A stretch of DNA of 64,000 nucleotides from Oscillospiraceae bacterium (GCA_015067975.1 SVLK01000005.1:33357-97356), one strand, 5' to 3'; shown: positions 46,587 to 56,864, counted from the stretch's first letter. The notes: generated by a model from the sequence alone, not told the origin. Numbers and translations are program-made.

Positions 46587-48980
46587 ATGAGTGAAATGTT
46601 TGAAAAATCCATTCGTACGCTGGAACTGCCGGCTGTGCTGGAGATGTTGAGCCACAAGGCAGTCAGCGAAGCGGCCAAGGCACGCTGTTTGCAGCTGATG
46701 CCCAGCACCGATCCGGAGCAGGTGGTACACTGGCTCAGCGAGACAGACGCAGCTAAGGAAAGGCTGGGACTGCACGGCAGTCCCTCGTTTTCCGGGGTAA
46801 AAGATGTGGCGCCCTCTCTCAGCCGTGCCGATCACGGCGGTATGCTGAACACCCGGGAACTGCTGGATATTGCCGGTGTGCTGACGGCCAGCCGTCGCGT
46901 ATACGAATATGATTTGGAGCGCAAAGGAGAACCGACGGTCATCGACCAGCTGTTTTCCTCGCTCCATACCAATAAGTATCTGGAGGAGAAGATCCGATCC
47001 TCCATTCTGGATGAGGAGACCATTGCTGACAACGCCAGCGCAGAACTGGCAGATATCCGCCGCAAGATGCGCATTGCAGCAGCCAAGGGACGGCAGATCC
47101 TGCAGAAGATCATTGCCTCGCCCTCTTACGCCAAGGTACTGCAGGAGGCGCTGATCACGCAGCGTGATGGCCGCTTTGTGGTGCCGGTGAAAGCGGAATA
47201 TAAGGGGAGCCTGCCCGGTCTGGTACACGATATCTCCTCTTCCGGCGCTACCCTCTTTGTGGAGCCTATGGGCGTGGTGCAGGCGAACAATGAGCTGCGG
47301 GAGCTGCAGGCCAAGGAAGAAAAGGAGATCGACCGCATTTTGCGCCAGCTTTCCGCCGATTGCGCCATGCAGATGAACAATATCCTGTGGGATTATGACA
47401 TCTTAGTGCATCTGGATGTGATTTTTGCCCGCGCGCAGTTGAGCTATCAGATGAATGCCGGACGGCCGGAAGTACGCAAAAAAGGCGGTGTGATGCTGCG
47501 CCGTGCCCGCCATCCGCTGTTGGACAGCGCCAAAGCGGTGCCCATTACGGTGGATCTGGGGGAATCCTTTGATACATTGGTGATCACCGGCCCCAACACC
47601 GGCGGCAAGACGGTGACGCTGAAAACGCTGGGTTTGCTGTGCCTGATGGCCCAGTGCGGTTTGCACATTCCTGCCGATGACGGCAGCGCGGTGCGCGTCT
47701 TTGAGCGGGTGCTGGCGGACGTAGGTGATGAGCAGAGCATCGAGCAAAGTCTGTCCACTTTCTCGGCGCATATGTCTAACACGGTGCAGATTCTGGCGGA
47801 GGCTGACGAGAAGAGTCTGATTCTCTTCGATGAATTGGGGGCAGGCACTGACCCCGTGGAAGGTGCAGCACTGGCCATTGCCATCATCCAGAATGCCCGC
47901 AGCAAGGGCGCGCTGACGGCGGCTACGACGCACTATGCAGAGCTGAAAACCTTTGCCATGACCACCGCCGGCGTAGAAAATGCCAGCTGCGAATTTGATG
48001 TGCAGACGCTGCGGCCCACGTACCGACTGTTGATCGGTATTCCGGGTAAGTCCAACGCCTTTGCCATTTCCCGCCGACTGGGACTGGATGAGGCGGTGAT
48101 TCAAGCGGCCAAAGAGCAAATGGACAGCGAATCTGTCCGCTTTGAGGACGTGTTGGCGCAGCTGGAGGAAAAGCGGCAGCGTTTGGAAAAGGCGCAGAAC
48201 GAGGCTGACCGACTGTGGCGGCAGCGGGAAGAGGATGCCCGTAAGGCCCGTACCTTCCGCGAGCAGATGGAGCGTGCCAAGGACAACGCCCGCAGCAAGG
48301 GAGAAGCAGAGGCGAAACGCATTATCCGTGAAGCCACGGAGAAAAGTGAAGCCATTTTTGCCGAGCTGGATGCGCTGCGTAAGGAACAGGCAAAGCAGGC
48401 CAATTTCCAGGCCATCAACGACGCCAAGGCGGCGGTGCGCCACACCTTGAAAGAGACGGAAGCGCTGCTGCATCAGCGAGAAGAGCAGCAAGATCCTACA
48501 CTGACGCCCAGCCGTCCCTTTGCGGTGGGCGATATGGTGGAACTGCCCGGTGTGAAGATGGCGGCCACAGTGCTGAGCGTCAATGGCGACGGCACGCTGT
48601 TGCTGCAGGCGGGTAAAATGAAAATGACCACTAAGGCGGCGCAGGTGCGCTTGCTGGAGAGCGCCGAGGCCCAGCAGAAGAAAAAACAGTCTGTACCGAA
48701 AGCGACCGCGGCTCCCGCGGTGCGTATTGCGGCACGGGCGGCGACGGAACTGGATATCCGCGGGCTGGAAACGCTGGAGGCCGAGAGCGTGGTGGAAAAT
48801 TATATCGACAGCGCCGTTATGGCAAAACTGGGCACCGTGACCATCATCCACGGTAAGGGGACCGGTGCACTGCGCAAGGCGGTGCATGAAATGCTCAAGC
48901 GAAACCGCGCCGTGAAAAGCTTTCGCCTTGGTCATTTCGGTGAAGGAGAGGCCGGTGTAACGGTAGTGGAGTTAAAATAA
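46587..48980 (+). CDS. mutS2: Endonuclease MutS2
   Basis: ITGPNTGGKTVTLKTLGLLCLMAQ, DELGAGTDPVEGAALA, C-terminal Smr domain ELDIRGLETLEAE...IIHGKGTGALR. Confidence 0.97.
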   Translation: MSEMFEKSIRTLELPAVLEMLSHKAVSEAAKARCLQLMPSTDPEQVVHWLSETDAAKERLGLHGSPSFSGVKDVAPSLSRADHGGMLNTRELLDIAGVLTASRRVYEYDLERKGEPTVIDQLFSSLHTNKYLEEKIRSSILDEETIADNASAELADIRRKMRIAAAKGRQILQKIIASPSYAKVLQEALITQRDGRFVVPVKAEYKGSLPGLVHDISSSGATLFVEPMGVVQANNELRELQAKEEKEIDRILRQLSADCAMQMNNILWDYDILVHLDVIFARAQLSYQMNAGRPEVRKKGGVMLRRARHPLLDSAKAVPITVDLGESFDTLVITGPNTGGKTVTLKTLGLLCLMAQCGLHIPADDGSAVRVFERVLADVGDEQSIEQSLSTFSAHMSNTVQILAEADEKSLILFDELGAGTDPVEGAALAIAIIQNARSKGALTAATTHYAELKTFAMTTAGVENASCEFDVQTLRPTYRLLIGIPGKSNAFAISRRLGLDEAVIQAAKEQMDSESVRFEDVLAQLEEKRQRLEKAQNEADRLWRQREEDARKARTFREQMERAKDNARSKGEAEAKRIIREATEKSEAIFAELDALRKEQAKQANFQAINDAKAAVRHTLKETEALLHQREEQQDPTLTPSRPFAVGDMVELPGVKMAATVLSVNGDGTLLLQAGKMKMTTKAAQVRLLESAEAQQKKKQSVPKATAAPAVRIAARAATELDIRGLETLEAESVVENYIDSAVMAKLGTVTIIHGKGTGALRKAVHEMLKRNRAVKSFRLGHFGEGEAGVTVVELK

Positions 48981-49056
48981 CGATAAATTTTGTTAAAAGC
49001 TCCAAAATGCTTAACAAAAAGCTGAGACTGACCGCAAAAAATTGGTGGATTAGATA

Positions 49057-49086
49057 TTGCAAAAGTGCACCATATTTCGGTATAAT
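49057..49086 (+). promoter_or_regulatory. Sigma-A promoter for HPr gene
   Basis: TTGCAA - 18 nt - TATAAT. Confidence 0.55.
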
Positions 49087-49148
49087 ATAAACACCAATAC
49101 TTGTTGCATGAATTGTGCGAACGCTGCGTATAAAGGAGAGCTGATAGT

Positions 49149-49412
49149 ATGTATACTCAGGAAATCGTCGTCAAAAATGAGGTCGGTCTGCACGCCCGTC
49201 CCGCAACGTATTTCATTCAGAAAGCTAACGAATTTAAAAGCGGCATTTGGGTGGAGAAGGAAGAGCGCCGTGTCAACGCCAAGAGCCTGCTGGGTGTTCT
49301 GTCCCTGGGCATTGTGAAAGGCACCACCATCACCCTGATCGCTGACGGTGCCGACGAGAAGGAAGCTGTGGCTGCTCTGGTCGAACTGATTGAGAACAAC
49401 TTCGGCGAATAA
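49149..49412 (+). CDS. ptsH: Phosphocarrier protein HPr
   Basis: NEVGLHARPATYFIQKANEF (active His), NAKSLLGVLSLGI (regulatory Ser). Confidence 0.93.
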   Translation: MYTQEIVVKNEVGLHARPATYFIQKANEFKSGIWVEKEERRVNAKSLLGVLSLGIVKGTTITLIADGADEKEAVAALVELIENNFGE

Positions 49413-49418
49413 TGAACA

Positions 49419-49459
49419 CAAAAAACATCCGCTGTCCGTAGACAGCGGATGTTTTTTTG
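49419..49459. terminator. Bidirectional terminator
   Basis: AAAAAACATCCGCTGTCCGTAGACAGCGGATGTTTTTTT. Confidence 0.85.
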
Positions 49460-49462
49460 TGT

Positions 49463-50443
49463 TTAGCGGTCTTCTTCGCCGCAGCGGGCCATTTCCAGCA
49501 GAATACGCACCGCTTCCACGCCGTGTGCACCCTGTGCGGTTTCACCGGTAAGCATCAGGGCGGCTGCGCCGTCCAGACAGGCGTTGTAAATATCCGTCAC
49601 TTCGGCGCGGGTAGGAACGGCGCTGTGGATCATACTTTGCAGCAGATGGGTTACTACCAGAAAGTCTTTTCCTGCCGCGCGGCAGATGGCGGCGATGCGC
49701 TTTTGTGCGCGGGGAAGTTCATAAAAAGGCAGGTTGCTGCCTAAATCGCCGCGGGCAATGGTGACCACATCGCACAGATCCAGCCAACTGTCTATGGAGC
49801 TGAGACCTTCTGCGTTTTCCACCTTGGCAAAAATCCGGAAGTTTTCAAGACCGTGCTGCGCCAGCGCCTGACGTACCTGCAGGAGATCTTCACGACTGCG
49901 GACAAAGGGCTGCATGACGGCGGTAACGCCGTGATTGCGGGCGACAGAGAGGTCTGCATGATCGGCAGCAGATACAGCAGGACGGGGGATCTCTATGCCG
50001 GGAAGCGTAATGCTTTTGCGGCTCTCCACCGCACCGCCGCGCAGGCAGCGACAGCGTGCAGAAATGTTGTCTGCGGATTCCACCAACATTTCTATGGCAC
50101 CATCGTCAATGAGGATGGTTTGGCCGAGCCGCAAGGCGGAAAGAATATCGCCGTCCAAAGGGATGCCGTCTTCACCCAGTAAGACCGATTCGCCGGCAGA
50201 GACAGGAATGGGCTGGGGCAGCTGCGGCAGGCGCAGCTCAGCGCCGCGCAAATCAATGATCAGTTCTGGGCGGCATCCGGTTTTGACCGCAGCTTGCTGC
50301 AAGGCATCCGTCCAGTCCCGACAATCTTCCAACGTGCGGTGGGACAGATTCAGCCGGAAACCGGTAAGTCCCAAGCGCAGCATGGAAGCAAGGGTATCGA
50401 CGCTGCAGCAGGCGGGGCCCAATGTGGCGTAGGTTTTAATCAT
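49463..50443 (-). CDS. Minimal pyruvate-kinase-like protein lacking the C-terminal domain
   Basis: YATLGPACCS, FRLNLSHR, IFAKVENAEGL, IARGDLGSNLP, PTRAEVTDIYNACLDGAAALMLTGETAQGAHGVEAV; ends about 20 aa after this motif. Confidence 0.85.
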   Translation of the reverse strand: MIKTYATLGPACCSVDTLASMLRLGLTGFRLNLSHRTLEDCRDWTDALQQAAVKTGCRPELIIDLRGAELRLPQLPQPIPVSAGESVLLGEDGIPLDGDILSALRLGQTILIDDGAIEMLVESADNISARCRCLRGGAVESRKSITLPGIEIPRPAVSAADHADLSVARNHGVTAVMQPFVRSREDLLQVRQALAQHGLENFRIFAKVENAEGLSSIDSWLDLCDVVTIARGDLGSNLPFYELPRAQKRIAAICRAAGKDFLVVTHLLQSMIHSAVPTRAEVTDIYNACLDGAAALMLTGETAQGAHGVEAVRILLEMARCGEEDR

Positions 50444-52289
50444 AGGAGTTCTCCTTATGGAAATGGTCATAGACAGCTTGTGCCGCTTTAGCGCCTACTG
50501 CGGAAGACAAATCCTCTACCGAGGCGGCTGCAATGGCTTTGACCGACTTGAAGTGCTTCACGAGAGCCTTTTTGCGTGCCTCGCCTACACCGGGGATGCC
50601 GTCCAACCGGGAGGAAAAGGTGCTGCGCTTATGCTTCTCGTGGTGATAGGTGATGGCGAAGCGATGCACTTCCTCCTGAATACGGCCGATCATGGTGAAA
50701 AGATGGGGGCTTTGCTGAATGCCCAGCTCCTGTCCCTGCGCCGTCATCAGCGCGCGGGTCCGGTGTTTGTCATCTTTTACCATGCCCAGAATCGGCAGGG
50801 ACAAGCCCAGCGCGGACAGAGCTTCCTCTGCCGTACGGGCGTGCATTTCGCCGCCGTCGATCAACAGCAGATCCGGCAGATGGTCGAACTTTTCGTCGCC
50901 GTCCAAATAGCGGCGGAAGCGGCGCGTCAGCACTTCGCGCATGGCGGCGTAGTCGTCGGGATGCTCTAATGTTTTGATGGAAAATCGACGGTAGTCCCGC
51001 TTCAGTGGTTTGCCGTCCTGAAAAACCACCATGCTGGCAACCATATCGGCGCTGCCGGTATTGGAAATGTCGTAAGCCTCCAGTCGGCGGGGAGCGTGGG
51101 AGAGCCCGGCCAGTGTGCCCAGCTGTTCCAGCGTCTTATAGGTGCGCTCTGCCTCCGAGGTGATGCGCTCGACCTCTTCGGCGGCATTGCGCTGTGCCAT
51201 TTTGAGCAGCTCTGCCTTTTCGCCACGTTGGGGCAGCCGCACGGTGACGCGGTGTCCGGCGCGCTCGGTCAGCACCTGAGCAAAAATATCCTGATCTTCC
51301 AACGGACAGGGCAGCAGGATCTCGGAGGGGAATATCCCACGATCCAAATAATACTGGCTCAGTACCGCGGAGAGAATTTCACTCTCACTTTCATCGGCAG
51401 CTGCGGGGAATACCTGTACCTCGCGACCCAACAGATCGCCACTTTGAATATGCAGCACAGCGCAGCCGCAGCGCACCTGGCCGGGATAGACGCCCCATAC
51501 ATCGGTATCGGCGCAGACACCGGCAATGACCTGCTGCTGCTTACCTAATACGGACAGGGCGCGCAGACGGTCACGCAGAGCGGCAGCCTTTTCAAAGGCT
51601 AATTCTTCTGCAGCCTGTTCCATCTGAGCTTGCAGCTCTGCGCTCAGTTGGCGCAGTTTCCCGGAAAACAGGCGGGAAGCCTGATCAATGCGTGCCTGAT
51701 ACTCCGCCTGTCCGGGTCCGTCCGGCAGGCAGAACCCGTCGCACTTACCGATATGATAGTTCAAACACGGACGTTCTTTGCCAATGTCGCGAGGGAAACG
51801 GCGGGAACAGGTGGGCAAGTGCAGTGCACTACACACGGCATCAATGGCATTGCGGCTCTCCTGACGGCCGCCGAAGGGCCCGAAATAGCGGGCGCTGTCA
51901 TTCTCGGCGCGGCTGCACAGAGAAAAGCGGGGATAGGGAACATTTTGCTCCAAACGGACAAAGGGATAGCCTTTATCGTCCTTCAGAAGAATGTTATAGC
52001 GCGGTTGGTGATGCTTGATGAGGGAGTTTTCCAGCACCAGCGCTTCAAATTCGGAGGAAACGAAAATCGTATCAAACCGGTCCACTTGCGCCACCATAGC
52101 GCGGGTTTTGGCGTTGTGAGCAGAGCCGCTCTGGAAATACTGCGTCACGCGGTTTTTCAGTTTTTTGGCTTTTCCGACGTAGATCACCTTGCCGGTTTTG
52201 TCCATCATCAGGTATACACCGGGAACAGTGGGCAGGTCGTTGGCTTTCTGGCGCAGTTCTTCGCGTGTCACAGCACTTCCTCCTTTCAT
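50436..52289 (-). CDS. uvrC: Excinuclease ABC subunit C
   Basis: LPTVPGVYLMMDKTGKVIYVGKAKKLKNRVTQYF, GIY-YIG domain, HhH C-term; alternative GTG start at 52271. Confidence 0.96.
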   Translation of the reverse strand: MKGGSAVTREELRQKANDLPTVPGVYLMMDKTGKVIYVGKAKKLKNRVTQYFQSGSAHNAKTRAMVAQVDRFDTIFVSSEFEALVLENSLIKHHQPRYNILLKDDKGYPFVRLEQNVPYPRFSLCSRAENDSARYFGPFGGRQESRNAIDAVCSALHLPTCSRRFPRDIGKERPCLNYHIGKCDGFCLPDGPGQAEYQARIDQASRLFSGKLRQLSAELQAQMEQAAEELAFEKAAALRDRLRALSVLGKQQQVIAGVCADTDVWGVYPGQVRCGCAVLHIQSGDLLGREVQVFPAAADESESEILSAVLSQYYLDRGIFPSEILLPCPLEDQDIFAQVLTERAGHRVTVRLPQRGEKAELLKMAQRNAAEEVERITSEAERTYKTLEQLGTLAGLSHAPRRLEAYDISNTGSADMVASMVVFQDGKPLKRDYRRFSIKTLEHPDDYAAMREVLTRRFRRYLDGDEKFDHLPDLLLIDGGEMHARTAEEALSALGLSLPILGMVKDDKHRTRALMTAQGQELGIQQSPHLFTMIGRIQEEVHRFAITYHHEKHKRSTFSSRLDGIPGVGEARKKALVKHFKSVKAIAAASVEDLSSAVGAKAAQAVYDHFHKENSYD

Positions 52290-52403
52290 TTTAATGTGGT
52301 TTCAGTATAGCATGGTGCAGCCGCCCCTGCAAGCAAAAGGGAGATTGCCATATGGTGCGAGACACAGTATAATGGGAGAAAATATGTGTCAGGAGGCACG
52401 GAA

Positions 52404-53252
52404 ATGATTCAGGACATCGGGCAACATATATTTGACAGGGAATACAGCCTTCGCCCGGCCACGGCGGAGGATTACGCGCTGTGCTATGTTGGCGGCAAGG
52501 TGCTGCTGCGGCGCACAGGGGAACATACATGGGGACTGCCCCGCTTTGCGGATTTTCCGGAGGCGATTTGCCCTGATATGACGGCGGCGCGACACTTTTT
52601 TGCGCTGGATGGCGTGGGATGCTATTTGGCAGATCCCGATCCGGACGAGGCGGCATTGCCGGATGATTCGTGGCAGTACTGTACATATACACAGCTGCGG
52701 ACAGTGCGCCCCATGGAAGTGGCATTTGCTGCCATCACCGGTGCACAGCTGGATCGATGGTATAAGAGCCGCGCCTATTGCGGGAAGTGCGGCGCAAAGA
52801 ATGAGCCCAGCCAGATCGAGCGCGCTTTGGTGTGCCCTGTGTGCGGGCAGCTGGAGTATCCCAAGATCTCTCCGGCGGTGATCGTGGCAGTGACGGACGG
52901 TGACCGGTTACTGCTGACCCGTTACGCCGACCGGCCTTACCGTGGCCCGGCGCTGATCGCCGGCTTTGTGGAAATCGGTGAAACGCTGGAAACCACGGTG
53001 CACCGTGAGGTGTTGGAGGAAGTGGGGTTGCATGTGAAGAACCTCCGTTATTATAAAACCCAGCCTTGGGCGTTTTCCGATACGCTGCTGACCGGCTTCT
53101 ACTGTGAACTGGACGGTGACGCTGAAATCAGTCTGGACCGTAACGAGCTTTGCGAAGGCGTTTGGGTACGGCGGGAGGATCTGCCGCAGCAGGAGAATGA
53201 CATTAGCCTGACCTCGGAAATGATTGAGCGCTTCCGTCTTGGCTTAGTATAA
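52404..53252 (+). CDS. nudC: NAD(+) diphosphatase / NADH pyrophosphatase (NudC-type Nudix)
   Basis: Zn ribbon CGKCGAKNEPSQIERALVCPVCGQLEYPKISPAVIV; Nudix box GFVEIGETLETTVHREVLEEVGL; TQPWAFSDTLL. Confidence 0.93.
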   Translation: MIQDIGQHIFDREYSLRPATAEDYALCYVGGKVLLRRTGEHTWGLPRFADFPEAICPDMTAARHFFALDGVGCYLADPDPDEAALPDDSWQYCTYTQLRTVRPMEVAFAAITGAQLDRWYKSRAYCGKCGAKNEPSQIERALVCPVCGQLEYPKISPAVIVAVTDGDRLLLTRYADRPYRGPALIAGFVEIGETLETTVHREVLEEVGLHVKNLRYYKTQPWAFSDTLLTGFYCELDGDAEISLDRNELCEGVWVRREDLPQQENDISLTSEMIERFRLGLV

Positions 53253-53254
53253 TC

Positions 53255-53290
53255 AAAAAACGCATCTGCCTACAGGCAGATGCGTTTTTT
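53255..53290. terminator. Bidirectional terminator
   Basis: AAAAAACGCATCTGCCTACAGGCAGATGCGTTTTTT. Confidence 0.9.
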
Positions 53291-53291
53291 G

Positions 53292-55346
53292 TCAGTTAAG
53301 TGTTTCGGCATTCAACTCGAAGAGTTCACTGATGCGGCGGCGCAGGGAGAGATTTTCCGGCAATTCCAGTGCGGCATCCTCTGCCAGTACTGCTTTTGCA
53401 GCAGTTTGCGCCTCGTCCAACAAGCGCATGTCGCAGCTGAGATCTGCGATTTTCATGGCGGGCAGACCGTGCTGGCGCTGACCGAAAAAGTCGCCCGGTC
53501 CACGAAGTCGCAAATCTTCCTCAGAAATCTTGAAGCCGTCGTTGGTGCGGGTCATTACCTGCAATCGTTGCTTTGTTTCCTCGTTCTGATGGTCACTGAG
53601 AAGGATACAGTAGCTTTTGACGCGGCCGCGGCCGACACGTCCGCGCAGCTGATGCAGCTGACTCAGGCCAAACCGTTCGGCATTTTCCACGATCATCGTG
53701 TTGGCGTTTGGCACGTCCACGCCCACCTCCACCACCGTAGTAGATACCAGAACATCGATTGCCCCGGCGGCAAAATCGGCCATAATGGCCTCCTTTTCCT
53801 TAGGACGCATTTTTCCGTGGAGCGCGACAATCTCCAGATCGGGAAACACCTCTTTTTTCAGTTTCTCTGCGTAGGCGGTGACGGCCTTGCGCTCATCGGG
53901 AAGCTCCTCGCCGTCGCCTACCAGCGGACAGACAATAAACACCTGATGGCCGGCGGCCACTTGCTTGCGTATAAAGGCGTTGATGCGCTGGCGGTACGAT
54001 TCACCCACAGCAAACGTGTCCACCTTTTGCCGTCCCGGGGGCAGCTCATCAATGACAGACACATCCAGATCACCATAAATAATCAGCGCCAGCGTGCGGG
54101 GGATGGGCGTGGCGGAGAGCACCAGCATATGGGGATGATCCGACTTTTGCCCCAGGGCGGCGCGCTGATTGACACCGAAACGGTGCTGTTCATCGGTGAT
54201 CACGAGGCCCAGTTTGGCGTATTGTACATCCTCAGTCAGCAGGGCGTGGGTGCCGATGCACAGGTCGATGGTACCGCTTTTCAGTGCGGCAAGGATTTCG
54301 CGGCGCTCTTTCGCTTTGGTGGAACCTGTCAACAGTGCGCAGCGCAGACCGAAGCGGGCAAACAGAGGAGAAAGCCCCTCGTAATGCTGACGCGCCAGAA
54401 TTTCTGTGGGCGCCATCAAGGCGCTTTGCCACCCGTTTTGCGCGGCAAACCATATGCATGCAGCGGCTACCATGGTTTTTCCGCTGCCCACGTCGCCCTG
54501 ACACAGCCGGTTCATGGGCCGGGCAGAGCACATGTCGCCGATGGCATCTTCAATGGCACGTCGTTGGGCGTTGGTGAGCGTAAAGGAAAGCTTTTCGTAA
54601 AAGGGCGTCATATCTATCGGTTCGCAGACAGGCCCGGAAACATGCTGACGCCGCTGCCGCAGCAGCTGCAAGCCGCAGGTCAGCAAAAAAAGTTCTTCAA
54701 ACACCAACCGCCGCCGCGCGATTTCCAGCGCTTCGGGAGAGGTGGGGAAATGGATATTTTCATAGGCAAAATTGGCGTAGCACAGATTATGCGCCTGACG
54801 TACCGCGTCGGGCAAAACATCCTCCAGCAGTTCGCGGCACTCGTCCAGTCCCTGCCGGACGGCGCGGGAGAGAAGCAGCTGGCTGACGCCGGCAGTGAGG
54901 GAGTAGAGAGGCATAATGCGTCCGGTGATTTGCTGCTGCCCCTCGCGTTCAATCAAGGGATTGATCATTTGACGGCGCAGCAGATTCCCCTCTACTTTTC
55001 CGTAAAAGATATACGTTTCACCTTTGTGGAGTGAGTTTTTGCGGTACTCCTGATTAAAAAAGATCAGATCCAAAGAGCCACCCTCATCCACGGCGCGGCA
55101 TTTTACCAGTGTGCGCCCGCCGCTGATACGGTGGGCGGTAGGATCGGCGGCTATCATGGCCTTGACACAGGCATTTTCGCCCAGCAGCAAGTTCTTGATG
55201 GGGCGCGTCAGCGTGCGATCTTCATAGCCGCGGGGGAAGAAGGAGATGAGATCTTTCAGCGTGGCGATGCCCAGTTTTCCCAACGCCTTGGCGCGCGTTT
55301 CGCCAATGCCCTTGATATAGCGGATATTGGTTTGCAGATCGGCCAT
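53292..55346 (-). CDS. recG: ATP-dependent DNA helicase RecG
   Basis: LCQGDVGSGKTMVAAACIW, APTEILARQHY, ITDEQHRFGVNQRAAL, QLHQLRGRVGRG. Confidence 0.97.
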   Translation of the reverse strand: MADLQTNIRYIKGIGETRAKALGKLGIATLKDLISFFPRGYEDRTLTRPIKNLLLGENACVKAMIAADPTAHRISGGRTLVKCRAVDEGGSLDLIFFNQEYRKNSLHKGETYIFYGKVEGNLLRRQMINPLIEREGQQQITGRIMPLYSLTAGVSQLLLSRAVRQGLDECRELLEDVLPDAVRQAHNLCYANFAYENIHFPTSPEALEIARRRLVFEELFLLTCGLQLLRQRRQHVSGPVCEPIDMTPFYEKLSFTLTNAQRRAIEDAIGDMCSARPMNRLCQGDVGSGKTMVAAACIWFAAQNGWQSALMAPTEILARQHYEGLSPLFARFGLRCALLTGSTKAKERREILAALKSGTIDLCIGTHALLTEDVQYAKLGLVITDEQHRFGVNQRAALGQKSDHPHMLVLSATPIPRTLALIIYGDLDVSVIDELPPGRQKVDTFAVGESYRQRINAFIRKQVAAGHQVFIVCPLVGDGEELPDERKAVTAYAEKLKKEVFPDLEIVALHGKMRPKEKEAIMADFAAGAIDVLVSTTVVEVGVDVPNANTMIVENAERFGLSQLHQLRGRVGRGRVKSYCILLSDHQNEETKQRLQVMTRTNDGFKISEEDLRLRGPGDFFGQRQHGLPAMKIADLSCDMRLLDEAQTAAKAVLAEDAALELPENLSLRRRISELFELNAETLN

Positions 55347-55416
55347 GGTCATCACCTCCTGCCGATTTTTCTCCATTGTAGCAGTTTTATCGCGAAAAAA
55401 CAATCGAAAGAGAACA

Positions 55417-55439
55417 GGACGACCCGTTAGGTCGTCCTG
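55417..55439 (-). terminator. Terminator-like hairpin downstream of folA
   Basis: AGGACGACCCGTTAGGTCGTCCT. Confidence 0.5.
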
Positions 55440-55445
55440 CAGAGC

Positions 55446-56021
55446 TTATTGGAATCCGGTAAAAAGGCCAAACCCTTCAGTCATGGCAAACGGTGCGGGC
55501 TCTTCCTCGATTTGCTGAGGCGGCAGTACAAGCTCATCTTCCTCTTCGCGGGGCACATAGTCCACATACTGGAAACGCAGGCCGTTTTCCTCCATGATCT
55601 CGCTTTGCGCGGCGATCTCCCAATGGGGATCGGCATCCAGATCGGGGAAGAATGCATCCGCTTCAGGTGCAGCAAACACGCGCGTCACGTAGACACGGTC
55701 ACACAGACTCAGCATCTGGCGGTATACCGTAGCTCCGCCGATGATAAAGGCATCAGCACCGGCAGCGAAGATAGCGCCGGCCAATGTGCGGACCGTTTCG
55801 GCGTTTTCGGCGCTGAAATCCGGATCACTGGTGAGCACGATGTTGCGGCGGTTGGGCAGGCCCTTGCTGCCCGGCAGGCTTTGCAGTGTTTTGCGTCCCA
55901 TGATCACGGTGTGACCGGCGGTCAGCTCTTTGAAACGCTTTAAATCAGCACTGATGCGGAAGAGCAGTTGGTTTTCTTTTCCAATGCCCCAGTTTTCGCT
56001 GACGGCAACAATAGCTTGCAT
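55446..56021 (-). CDS. folA: Dihydrofolate reductase
   Basis: AIVAVSENWGIGKENQLLFRISADLKRFKELT, VIMGRKTLQSLPG, FIIGGATVYRQML. Confidence 0.95.
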   Translation of the reverse strand: MQAIVAVSENWGIGKENQLLFRISADLKRFKELTAGHTVIMGRKTLQSLPGSKGLPNRRNIVLTSDPDFSAENAETVRTLAGAIFAAGADAFIIGGATVYRQMLSLCDRVYVTRVFAAPEADAFFPDLDADPHWEIAAQSEIMEENGLRFQYVDYVPREEEDELVLPPQQIEEEPAPFAMTEGFGLFTGFQ

Positions 56022-56033
56022 AGCGGTACTCCT

Positions 56034-56864
56034 TTAGATTGCAACAGGAATCTTGTCGTCAAAGGCATGAGGCTCGTAACCCTGCAGAGAGAAGCTGTCA
56101 CGGGTGAACTGATAGAAATCGGTGACAGACGTATCGATAACGAACTGCGGAGCGGCCTTGCCTTCCTTATCCAGCATCTTTTCAATGATGGGTACATGGC
56201 GGTCATAAATATGCGCGTCAGCAATGACATGCACCAGCTCGCCGGCCTCCAGTCCGCTGACCTGTGCCATCATGTGCACCAGAACAGCATACTGTACCAC
56301 GTTCCAGTTGTTGGCGGCCAGCATGTCCTGACTGCGCTGGTTCAAAATGGCGTTGAGGGTATTACCGGACACGTTGAAGGTCATGGAATAGGCACAGGGA
56401 TAAAGCGCCATCTCGTGCAGATCCTGGAAGTTGTAAATATTGGTCAGGATGCGGCGGGAGGCAGGATTATGCTTCAGGTCGTACAGCACACGATCCACCT
56501 GATCCATCTCACCCTCGCGGTACTGGTGCTTGACGCCAAGCTGATAACCGTAGGCCTTGCCGATAGAGCCGTTCTCGTCTGCCCAGCTGTCCCAGATGTG
56601 GCCGCGCAGATTCTTGATATTATTGGACTTCATCTGCCAGATCCACAGCAATTCATCAATGCAGGTTTTGAAATAAGTCCGGCGAATGGTGAGAATGGGG
56701 AATTCGGCCTTCAAATCGTAACGATTGACAATGCCGAACTTCTTCACCGTATGGGCCGGCGTACCGTCGTCCCAACGGGGACGGACATTCTGGTCGGTAT
56801 CCCACACACCGTGGGTCAGGATATCGCGGCAATTCTGCTTAAAAATTTCATCAGCGCGGCTCAT
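56034..56864 (-). CDS. thyA: Thymidylate synthase
   Basis: DELLWIWQMKSNNI, LYPCAYSMTFNVSGNTLNAILNQRSQDMLAANNWNVVQYAVL. Confidence 0.96.
   Translation of the reverse strand: MSRADEIFKQNCRDILTHGVWDTDQNVRPRWDDGTPAHTVKKFGIVNRYDLKAEFPILTIRRTYFKTCIDELLWIWQMKSNNIKNLRGHIWDSWADENGSIGKAYGYQLGVKHQYREGEMDQVDRVLYDLKHNPASRRILTNIYNFQDLHEMALYPCAYSMTFNVSGNTLNAILNQRSQDMLAANNWNVVQYAVLVHMMAQVSGLEAGELVHVIADAHIYDRHVPIIEKMLDKEGKAAPQFVIDTSVTDFYQFTRDSFSLQGYEPHAFDDKIPVAI

Noticed and set aside
53280-55034. 584-aa ORF antisense to recG, and similar long ORFs antisense to argS, ftsH, uvrC and mutS2
   Set aside because: Same codon-bias effect; each overlaps a gene with unambiguous motifs on the other strand.
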